Origin: Prevotellaceae bacterium
GTDB taxonomy: Bacteria > Bacteroidota > Bacteroidia > Bacteroidales > UBA932
Length of the DNA: 10,138 nt
Reading direction: 5' to 3'
NCBI GenBank assembly: GCA_031254635.1
Contig: JAIRUB010000178.1
Location: forward strand, 1-10,138
Made by a program: the position numbers and the translations under genes. The notes beneath the pieces are model-generated. The model did no database searches. It was not told where the DNA came from and saw nothing but the letters and a program-made list of their open reading frames with translations. Positions 1 to 5,515 of the stretch are shown here, piece by piece; within the stretch, counting starts at the first letter, position 1, and every line of letters starts with the position of its first letter.

Positions 1-101
1 CTTTTTTTCTCATACCATTCAAAACATTACCTCTGATATGGTGAAATCAATAGGCAGCTACAGCTACCTTTCTTTAAATTCTTTCTGGGCTGATTAAAAT
101 G

Positions 102-332
102 TCATTTTTGTATTACAACATCATCGGGAATTTTGGGAACAACCATCGAATCTGTATAAAGTTCATTATAAACTAAAAGCAGTTTATCGGGATTTTCAAT
201 AACATACTTTAAGTTCTCATGTCCGCCACTTTCAAATATCAAGTTATAGATATTGTAACTCAAATAGTATGTAAAGTTAGGCCGACGTTCATATTCTATT
301 GAATCAATATTACCCGGATAATATTTTTTCAA
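102..332 (-). CDS. Orphan short reading frame, possible C-terminal remnant of a larger gene
   Basis: I do not recognise this 76-residue product. The frame begins at a TTG and has no ATG start. It stays open upstream to about position 401, where an in-frame TAA stops it, so the piece looks like the tail of a longer protein whose 5' part was lost. The composition is protein-like: aromatic-rich, with YERRPNFTYYLSYNIYNLIFESGG followed by a charged stretch around ENLKYVIENPDKLL. This faintly recalls the helix at the end of gluzincin-type metallopeptidase domains (an aromatic 'Y..Y' helix, then a Gly and a KLL-like helix). The resemblance is weak and no catalytic motif is present. It lies next to an IS110 relic, which fits a disrupted locus. 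It could also be a chance open frame. Confidence 0.35.
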   Translation of the reverse strand: MKKYYPGNIDSIEYERRPNFTYYLSYNIYNLIFESGGHENLKYVIENPDKLLLVYNELYTDSMVVPKIPDDVVIQK

Positions 333-621
333 TCGAACAATGGTATTTTCACACGTAAATTTTTTGTTTATAAGTATTTGATTTTTAATATATAGTTTTA
401 TTTATTGATACATAATGGTCAAAGAAAAGAGAGCATCTATCGTATTGATACATGCAGGTTATTGTTTTTTTTAAAAGAGAACAGCCAAAAGAGTTAAAAT
501 TTCATACACGTAGTCAGAGCTACAATCGTTGGTGCTTAGCTGTTGAGGTCAGTTTCATAATCGGCTTATTGCTATTTGTAAGAAGCGTGCGCCAGTAAAA
601 ATCGACCTTATATTGTTTGGG
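333..621. other. Non-coding, AT-rich stretch between the orphan frame and the IS110 relic
   Basis: No credible gene is visible on either strand. The stretch contains an exact 11-bp direct repeat, TATTGATACAT, at 403-413 and 443-453. It also has a T-run near 464-471, a small inverted repeat (GTAG..CTAC) at about 510-523, and one copy of a longer imperfect repeat (527-561) whose partner lies on the other side of the transposase relic. The right part is probably the downstream non-coding end of the IS110-family element, but I cannot locate its exact end because this family usually lacks clear terminal inverted repeats. Confidence 0.4.
527..561. repeat. Imperfect direct repeat, copy 1 (downstream side of IS110 relic)
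   Basis: This copy starts CGTTGGTG-CTTA and ends TTCATAAT. It matches the sequence at 1156-1191 in the same orientation, with the same end blocks, almost equal length (35 versus 36 nt) and a TGAGG block in the middle. Weaker similarity runs on for about 20 nt (CTTAttGCTA here, CTTTatGCTTA there). The two copies bracket the transposase remnant and may be terminal sequence of the element or debris of a second insertion. Confidence 0.5.
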
Positions 622-1095
622 CTATCCTGTCTGTTTGTTTGAAAGCAAGACTTCATATCCCAGTTTTTCTAACTCTTTTCTGAGATATGATTTGCGTTTG
701 ACTTCTACACGAAAGTTGACATAATCGGCACCAAGTTCACGATACACTGTTGAAGTGCTCAGTATGTAGTAGACAGATTTCAGGATCGAATGTCCTACGG
801 CGATCAAGGCTCTCTTTTTGCCTCGTATTGCTGCCAACCGCTGATACTTTGCACTGTAAAATGTGTTTTTCGTTCTTGTTGCCACCCAAGCCGCCTCGGT
901 GATAGCGGCTTTTGCCGATTTGTTCCCATGTTCCAATAACTAATCTCTCATTTCTTTCAAAGAACTTGTGAAAGTGTCAAACTCGCGTGTGGCTTTCTTG
1001 ATGCCATCGCCATCTATCGTCGCTACTACAACTTTTTGATGGACATCAATACCGCATCCTTTCGATACGACTCGGGGAAATGTAATCTGTTCCAT
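622..1095 (-). pseudogene. IS110-family transposase, internally deleted and interrupted by a stop
   Basis: IS110 transposases are RNA-guided DEDD/serine recombinases of about 330-340 residues. Only two ends remain here, in one reading frame. The N-terminal piece starts at ATG 1093-1095 (or at the GTG at 1120-1122) and carries the family motif GCGIDVHQKVVVATI, including the first acidic residue of the DEDD domain, and ends ...SLKEMRD. The C-terminal piece runs HGNKSAKAAITEAAW through RTKNTFYSAKYQRLAAIRGKKRALIAVGHSILKSVYYIL, the typical end of Transposase_20. Between them is TAG at 940-942, where relatives have the Trp of a 'RDWLLEHG' motif (TGG to TAG). Directly after it, LLEHG is joined to HGNKS. 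About half the protein is missing, including most of the DEDD residues and the catalytic serine region. The element cannot make an active transposase, and the remaining ends may only be substrate. Confidence 0.88.
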
Positions 1096-1250
1096 AATAT
1101 CACTTTTTGTGGGTTTGACCACAAGGATAGTGTGCGTTGGCCTAATTTACATGCTCGTTGGTGTCTTATGGCATCATGAGGGGTTCATAATGTCTTTATG
1201 CTTAACTTAAAAAATTTTTCGCAAGGTCAATATACTTTTTTGTAAACCCA
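1096..1250 (-). other. Non-coding 5' end of the IS110 relic, with a hairpin next to the start codon
   Basis: In IS110-group elements the region upstream of the transposase encodes the bridge RNA. Here the space between the transposase start and the end of the M48 gene holds no gene. A clear hairpin sits at 1107-1124: 6-bp arms TTGTGG/CCACAA with a 6-nt loop, just upstream of the ATG and covering the alternative GTG start. The second copy of the flanking repeat lies at 1156-1191. Whether this is a relic bridge-RNA gene is inference; I could not recognise the target-binding loops. Confidence 0.3.
1156..1191. repeat. Imperfect direct repeat, copy 2 (upstream side of IS110 relic)
   Basis: Partner of the repeat at 527-561. 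It shares CGTTGGTG at one end, CTTA after it, TGAGG in the middle and TTCATAAT at the other end, in the same orientation and 629 bp away. Relative to the transposase it lies in the 5' non-coding end, where IS110-type elements keep their non-coding RNA. Confidence 0.5.
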
Positions 1251-1254
1251 GTAA

Positions 1255-2055
1255 CTACTTCGGTAAACTATTTTTGAGTTGTACATAACGAGCGGCAAAG
1301 TCGTCGCCTTTTTTGCTGCCGTAAGCAGTCCATGCTTCCTGTATTTTCTGAATGCGGTCGGGCGAAGAGGGGTGGGTACTAAGCCAGGTAATGGCGCTGC
1401 CGCCGGCTTGCCCATTGGCTACCATCTTTTGGAAAAAGCCTGCCACACCTAATGGATTGTAATCGGTGGCCGACAAATATTTCACAGCATTGTTATCGGC
1501 TTCATACTCGTCGCTGCGGCTGAAGGCTAAACTTCCTGCTCCTCCGGCCAATTGAGCAGCTAATTGTACGTATTGATTCGGGTTTTGTCCCAATAACATA
1601 TCGGTAAGCGCCGACAAACCATATTGTTTGGTCAATTGGCGAGTAGAGTGACGATTGGCAATATGCGCTATTTCGTGGGCAATGACACCGGCTAATTGGG
1701 CTTCATTATCTAAGAAATTAATCAGCCCCTTATAAACATAAACTTTTCCACCGGGGCAGGCAAAAGCGTTTAACACATCGGCGTCAACAATACGAATGGT
1801 CCATTCAAATTCTTTGGCATAATTTACCTGTCCGCTATTCAATAGGGTTAACATAATACGATTTAAATGCGAATAGGCCACAGCATGTTTGGCGGGATCT
1901 AATATCGGATAATCTTGGGGCGCTTCTTGAATTTGCGCATACATTTGATTCCCGAAGTTTTTTTCATCTTCAATACTAAAAATATTCATTTGGTTCAATG
2001 TGCCGCAAGCAGCAAAAAGAACAACTGTCAATAGGAGATAATAAAAATTTTTCAT
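1255..2055 (-). CDS. M48-family zinc metallopeptidase, predicted lipoprotein
   Basis: This 266-residue protein is a predicted membrane-anchored protease of the envelope. The N-terminus (MKNFYYLLLTVVLFAAC) is a short lipoprotein signal with a lipobox ending at Cys17. The catalytic site is HEIAH at residues 127-131, in the context VIAHEIAHIANRHS. The likely third zinc ligand is Glu183 in DEYEAD, followed by the family's STHPSSPDRI motif near His228. This order (HEXXH, EYEAD, STHPxxxxR) is typical of periplasmic M48 peptidases of the BepA/LoiP/Oma1-like type, which degrade or mature misassembled envelope proteins; the exact substrate cannot be told. The ATG at 2053-2055 is the natural start because it places the signal peptide correctly. 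It lies 100 bp downstream of waaA on the same strand. No good -7 box is visible in that gap, so it may be read from the waaA promoter. Confidence 0.93.
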   Translation of the reverse strand: MKNFYYLLLTVVLFAACGTLNQMNIFSIEDEKNFGNQMYAQIQEAPQDYPILDPAKHAVAYSHLNRIMLTLLNSGQVNYAKEFEWTIRIVDADVLNAFACPGGKVYVYKGLINFLDNEAQLAGVIAHEIAHIANRHSTRQLTKQYGLSALTDMLLGQNPNQYVQLAAQLAGGAGSLAFSRSDEYEADNNAVKYLSATDYNPLGVAGFFQKMVANGQAGGSAITWLSTHPSSPDRIQKIQEAWTAYGSKKGDDFAARYVQLKNSLPK

Positions 2056-2100
2056 AATTTATGATTGTTATAATTTTGTTTATTTGTTTAACTGTTTAAA

Positions 2101-2131
2101 TACCCTGTACCCTTTTTCTACCTTGTACCCT
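2101..2131. repeat. Degenerate low-complexity 'word' repeat (TACCCTGTACCC type)
   Basis: The waaA-M48 spacer contains three close variants of the word TACCYTGTACCCT in 31 bp (TACCCTGTACCC, TTTTTCTACC, TTGTACCCTAG). It resembles in style the AG/CT-rich words inside waaA (2505-2544) and around uvrC. No function is evident. Confidence 0.5.
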
Positions 2132-2155
2132 AGTTATTATTCATTGTTAATTTTT

Positions 2156-3415
2156 CTACAATAAAGCTATAATCTTTTCCGTGGCGCCTTGTTTTTCGCG
2201 TACATAATCGGCGCTGTGTTGTCCCGCCTCTTGCCGTTTTTCGGAATGAAGCGCCCACTCCTGCAAGCAGGTTATCAGTTCGGCTGTATTCTTTACGCTT
2301 TTTCCACCACCGTTACCAACCAAATCAACCGCTTCGGCATATTTCTGATATATAGTCCCGAATAACACAGGCAAACCGTAAGCAGCAGGCTCTAAGGTGT
2401 TGTGTACGCCGTTATCGGCATCGAAACCGCCGCCTACGTAAGCGATTTGTCCGTAACTATAAGTTGAAAGCAGCAGACCTATGGTGTCAAGGATAAGAAT
2501 GCGGGATGAAGGGTGAAGGGTAAATGGTGAAGGGTGAAGGGTGGTATAACGCTGAGGATGGAATTTTTCGAATAAGCGCTCTATGGAGACAATATGTTCC
2601 TCGTGCACTTCGTGGGGGGCAATGACTATCCGAACATTGTCGGGCAAGGCTTCCATGGCTTCGGCCAAGCGTTCCTCGTCTGAGACCCATGAACTGCCGG
2701 CAATAATGGTGATTGCATCTTGGGTAAACGCTTTTAATATTGGCAAGTCGGCCGGTTGCCGTGTGTGGTCACATACACGGTCGAATCGCGTATCACCCAC
2801 AATTTCCACTTTTTCTACATAAATCTTTTTAAGCAGATTAGCTGAAATTTCGTCCTGAACAAACAAATAGCGGTAAACTTTTAACATCTTGCGAAAAAAT
2901 CCACCGTACCATCTGAAAAAGATTTGCGATGGCCGAAAAATAGCCGATACAATATAGGTGGGAATCGCTTGTTTTTTTAGAAAATAAAGATAATTTGGCC
3001 AAAATTCGTATTTGATAAACACTGCCTTGCAAGGGCGAACAATATTTAGAAATTTCCGTACATTGCGAGGAGTATCTATAGGTAAATAACAGATATGGTC
3101 GGCGCCCTCATAATTTTTGCGCACCTCGTAGCCCGAGGGCGAAAAAAAACTGAGCAGAATTTTATGTTGAGGGTATTTTTGACGGTAAGCCTCCATTACG
3201 GGACGACCTTGTTCAAATTCGCCCAAGGAAGCGCAATGAAACCAGGCAATAGATGCACCGACAGGAATAGCTTCCCGCAAACGTTTAAACTGTTGCTTAC
3301 GACCACGCACAAACAAACAGGCCTTATGATTAAATAAAGCCACTATTCGCACCCCTCCTGCAAACAGCCAAATAATAATATTATAAAAAATCCGCAAAAT
3401 CGAAAATTTTTGCAA
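2156..3415 (-). CDS. waaA: 3-deoxy-D-manno-octulosonic acid (Kdo) transferase
   Basis: WaaA (KdtA) is an inner-membrane-associated GT-B glycosyltransferase that adds Kdo from CMP-Kdo to the lipid A precursor, the first step of LPS core synthesis. The protein is up to 419 residues, close to the family's usual length. It has a hydrophobic N-terminal anchor (residues 8-28, FYNIIIWLFAGGVRIVALFN). The motif HCASLGEFEQGRP (60-72) includes the family's conserved acidic residues and presumed general base. KYEFWPN (135-141), GSSW (240-243), APHEVHEEH (266-274), IAYVGGGF (324-331) and the sugar-nucleotide site motif GVHNTLEPAAYGLPV (336-350) follow in order. Residues about 290-304 (TTLHPSPFTLHPSS) are encoded by a tandem repeat. 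The start is unsure: the frame opens with TTG at 3413-3415, no ATG lies between it and the upstream stop, and a -7-like box TATTTTTG overlaps this TTG. A TTG at 3395-3397 is an alternative. Confidence 0.93.
   Translation of the reverse strand: MQKFSILRIFYNIIIWLFAGGVRIVALFNHKACLFVRGRKQQFKRLREAIPVGASIAWFHCASLGEFEQGRPVMEAYRQKYPQHKILLSFFSPSGYEVRKNYEGADHICYLPIDTPRNVRKFLNIVRPCKAVFIKYEFWPNYLYFLKKQAIPTYIVSAIFRPSQIFFRWYGGFFRKMLKVYRYLFVQDEISANLLKKIYVEKVEIVGDTRFDRVCDHTRQPADLPILKAFTQDAITIIAGSSWVSDEERLAEAMEALPDNVRIVIAPHEVHEEHIVSIERLFEKFHPQRYTTLHPSPFTLHPSSRILILDTIGLLLSTYSYGQIAYVGGGFDADNGVHNTLEPAAYGLPVLFGTIYQKYAEAVDLVGNGGGKSVKNTAELITCLQEWALHSEKRQEAGQHSADYVREKQGATEKIIALL
2505..2544 (-). repeat. In-frame minisatellite inside waaA
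   Basis: Four copies of the 7-nt word CTTCACC/CTTCACCC (coding strand) are arranged as about two 21-nt units, so the frame is kept. The encoded peptide is TLHPSPF followed by TLHPSS. It falls in the loop before the conserved strand RILILDTIGLL, a region of variable length in the family, so the insertion is probably tolerated. Confidence 0.8.
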
Positions 3416-3420
3416 AAATA
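3413..3420 (-). promoter_or_regulatory. Possible -7 box for waaA (TATTTTTG)
   Basis: On the minus strand TATTTTTG fits the Bacteroidota TAnnTTTG -7 consensus, and the position suits waaA. No TTG -33 element lies at the usual 19-21 bp spacing. If real, transcription would start inside the longest reading frame and the start codon must be further in. Confidence 0.3.
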
Positions 3421-3660
3421 CGTATTTTTTCCAAAATAGAAGTGAAGGATGCAGGATAAAAGTAGTTAAGAGAGTGAAGCGTTAGACGTAAAGTGATTGA
3501 CGGATTTACAATTTACAGATTTGCCTATTTGATGAAAATTAATAAAGATTAGGCATACCTTGTTTTTACCTTAATGTATAAAAACACCAGTCCACAAAGG
3601 CCGGCTATTATCTCTGTGTTTTGGATCCTTAAATCCGTAAATTCTTTCACTTATTTTTTG
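3421..3660. other. Divergent waaA-uvrC intergenic region, low-complexity
   Basis: No gene is visible. The left half is AG-rich (GAAGGATGCAGGATAAAAG, then TAGTTAAG) and shares words with the region after uvrC (AGGATAAAAG..TAGTTAAG at about 5344-5363). A 9-bp inverted repeat, ACGGATTTA at 3500-3508 and TAAATCCGT at 3630-3638, brackets the right half. These look like degenerate dispersed repeats rather than operators. Confidence 0.4.
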
Positions 3661-3668
3661 TACATTTG
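3661..3668 (+). promoter_or_regulatory. -7 box of uvrC (TACATTTG)
   Basis: TACATTTG matches the Bacteroidota sigma-ABfr -7 consensus TAnnTTTG exactly and ends 13 bp before the uvrC ATG. The same octamer occurs before the tRNA gene. A matching -33 TTG at 19-21 bp upstream is not evident. Confidence 0.6.
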
Positions 3669-3681
3669 CAAAAAATAAACA

Positions 3682-5349
3682 ATGTCTGAGCGCCTGACAT
3701 ATCTTTCAGAATTGGTGGCTGCCTTGCCACATTTGCCCGGGGTGTATCGTTTTTTGAATGCTGAGGAAACGGTGATTTACGTGGGTAAAGCTAAAAATTT
3801 GCGTAAGCGTGTGACACAATATTTTGGTTCGCGCAGTAATGACAATGGTAAATTGCGGGTGTTGATGAGCAAGATTGCCGACATCAAACACACGGTAGTA
3901 CCCACAGAGGCTGATGCCTTGTTGTTGGAAAACAATCTGATTAAAGAGCTACAACCCCGCTATAATGTGATGCTGAAAGATGATAAAACCTTTCCGTGGA
4001 TTTGTATTAAAAATGAAACTTTCCCTCGTATTGTTTCTACCCGCCGCGTAGTGAAAGATGACTCTAAATATTTTGGCCCTTACGCCTCAGTACCGATGAT
4101 GCGCCTGCTGCTCGGCCTTATTCGTCAGCTGTATCCCCTGCGCACCTGCAATCTCAACCTAAACCCCAAACTTATTGCCAAAGGGAAATATAAGCTCTGC
4201 CTCGAATACCATATCGGCCGTTGCAAGGGGCCTTGCGTAGGGAAACAAGACGAGGCCGACTACAACATCAACATTGAGGCTATTGTGGCAATTATCAAAG
4301 GACAATTGAACGAGGTGTCCGAATTGTTGCGCAATAATATGCAGCAAGCAGCCACTGAACATCGCTTTGAAGAAGCGCAGAAGTTCAAAGAACAATTAGA
4401 AAAATTGAAACACTATCAATCGAAATCGATAGTTGTACCCTCCGGTATTAGTAATGTAGATGTGTTTACTGTAATTCCCGATGGTAACGAGGCCTTTTGC
4501 AACTTTTTGAGGGTAGTACAAGGCGCTGTGGTACAACTGCATACTGTAGAATTGCGTTTGGGGATTGAAGAGGAAAAAGAAGCGCTGCTCAATTATTTTA
4601 TTGCGGAGATGCACGAACGGCTTGGCGGTCTATCTAAAGAACTGATAGTTCCATTTTTACCCGAATATGAATTGCCTAATCTGCACTATATCATACCGCA
4701 ACGGGGTGATAAAATGAAATTGCTGGAACTGGGCGAGCGTAATTGCCGACTGTATAAATTAGAGCGGCTCAAACAATTGGAAAAAACAAATTCCAAACAC
4801 CATTCCGAACGAATACTAAATACCCTTAAAAAAGATTTAAACCTGCAAGATTTACCGGTACATATTGAATGCTTCGACAACTCAAACTTGCAGGGAACCA
4901 ATGCGGTATCGGCTTGTGTGGTGTTTAAAGATGCTAAGCCGAGTAAAAAGGATTATCGTCATTTTAATGTCAAAACGGTGAAGGGCATCAACGATTATGC
5001 CACCATGATTGAAGTGATTACGCGACGTTACACACGAATTTTGGCCGAAGGGGGATCCTTACCGCAACTTATTGTAGTTGATGGCGGAAAAGCGCAATTA
5101 AATGCCGCCCTGGAGGTCTTGCAAAACTTGGGAATAGCGGGGCAAGTCGCCTTGGTAGCCTTAGCCGAGCGAATGGAAGAAATTTACCTCCCCGGCGACC
5201 CTGTACCTCTGTTTTTGGATAAAAACTCCGAGTCCCTGCGCTTGCTCATGCAACTGCGCGATGAGGCGCATCGCTTCAGCATTACCCACCACCGCAACAA
5301 ACGCTCCGCCGCCCTTATTCCTAAAGAAGGTAAAAGGTGGAAAGGATAA
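3682..5349 (+). CDS. uvrC: Excinuclease ABC subunit C, lacking the C-terminal HhH domain
   Basis: UvrC makes both incisions around DNA lesions in nucleotide excision repair, working with UvrA and UvrB. The 555-residue product begins with the GIY-YIG nuclease (LPGVYRFLNAEETVIYVGKAKNLRKRV, residues 18-43). Four cysteines at 156, 173, 181 and 185 (RTC...KLC...RCKGPC) match the reported Fe-S cluster ligands. A UVR motif that binds UvrB sits at about 206-222 (EHRFEEAQKFKEQLEKL). The RNase H-like 5' nuclease has ECFDNSN (Asp399), VVDGGKAQ (Asp467) and RDEAHRF (His530), so both active sites look intact. The ATG at 3682 lies just after a good -7 box. The oddity is the end: after HHRNKRSAAL relatives continue for 50 or more residues with a double helix-hairpin-helix DNA-binding domain. 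Here the frame ends at once in IPKEGKRWKG, encoded by AG-rich repeat-like DNA. I see no HhH coding sequence further downstream. Confidence 0.95.
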   Translation: MSERLTYLSELVAALPHLPGVYRFLNAEETVIYVGKAKNLRKRVTQYFGSRSNDNGKLRVLMSKIADIKHTVVPTEADALLLENNLIKELQPRYNVMLKDDKTFPWICIKNETFPRIVSTRRVVKDDSKYFGPYASVPMMRLLLGLIRQLYPLRTCNLNLNPKLIAKGKYKLCLEYHIGRCKGPCVGKQDEADYNINIEAIVAIIKGQLNEVSELLRNNMQQAATEHRFEEAQKFKEQLEKLKHYQSKSIVVPSGISNVDVFTVIPDGNEAFCNFLRVVQGAVVQLHTVELRLGIEEEKEALLNYFIAEMHERLGGLSKELIVPFLPEYELPNLHYIIPQRGDKMKLLELGERNCRLYKLERLKQLEKTNSKHHSERILNTLKKDLNLQDLPVHIECFDNSNLQGTNAVSACVVFKDAKPSKKDYRHFNVKTVKGINDYATMIEVITRRYTRILAEGGSLPQLIVVDGGKAQLNAALEVLQNLGIAGQVALVALAERMEEIYLPGDPVPLFLDKNSESLRLLMQLRDEAHRFSITHHRNKRSAALIPKEGKRWKG

Positions 5350-5480
5350 AAGGATAGTTAAGTTAAAGGTTGTTAGAAGTAGCTAAGGATAGAAAGCTAC
5401 GAGTCACAAGTCGCACATCTCGTATCCTGATACTTGATACCAAAAACTATTCCGTAATTTTTAATTAATAATTCGTAATT
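5328..5480. repeat. Degenerate low-complexity repeats at and after the uvrC 3' end
   Basis: This stretch is built of short near-repeated words: AAGGTAAAAGG/TGGAAAGGATAAAAGGATAG, then TTAGAAGTAGCTAAGGATAG, then GAGTCACAAGTCGCAC, then GTATCCTGATACTTGATACC, then two CGTAATT copies 21 bp apart (5453-5459 and 5474-5480). A 6-bp stem, GTAGCT/AGCTAC (5379-5384 and 5395-5400), is possible but has no T-tract, so I do not call a terminator. The first words overlap the last codons of uvrC. Confidence 0.5.
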
Positions 5481-5486
5481 GTTTTG

Positions 5487-5494
5487 TACCTTTG
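5487..5494 (+). promoter_or_regulatory. -7 box of nhaD (TACCTTTG)
   Basis: TACCTTTG fits TAnnTTTG and lies 21 bp before the ATG at 5516. It decides the start: a TTG at 5492 that would extend the frame by eight codons lies inside this box, so it cannot be the translation start of an RNA made here. Confidence 0.6.
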
Positions 5495-5515
5495 CCGCCT
5501 CAAAAAATTAAAAAC

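Noticed and set aside
46..71. Near-palindrome GGCAGCTACAGCTACC near the left edge
   Set aside because: Pairing would leave almost no loop and has a mismatch; no neighbouring gene supports an operator.
3500..3638. 9-bp inverted repeat (ACGGATTTA/TAAATCCGT) as a mobile-element boundary
   Set aside because: The arms are short, no target duplication or gene lies between them, and the region is full of repeated simple words that would give such matches by chance.
5379..5400. GTAGCT/AGCTAC hairpin as a uvrC terminator
   Set aside because: The stem is short and AT/GC mixed, the loop is 10 nt and no T-run follows, so it is probably a by-product of the repeated words.
5492..5515. Extended NhaD N-terminus starting at TTG 5492
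   Set aside because: The TTG lies within the -7 box TACCTTTG, and the added residues (MPPQKIKN) are not typical of the family.
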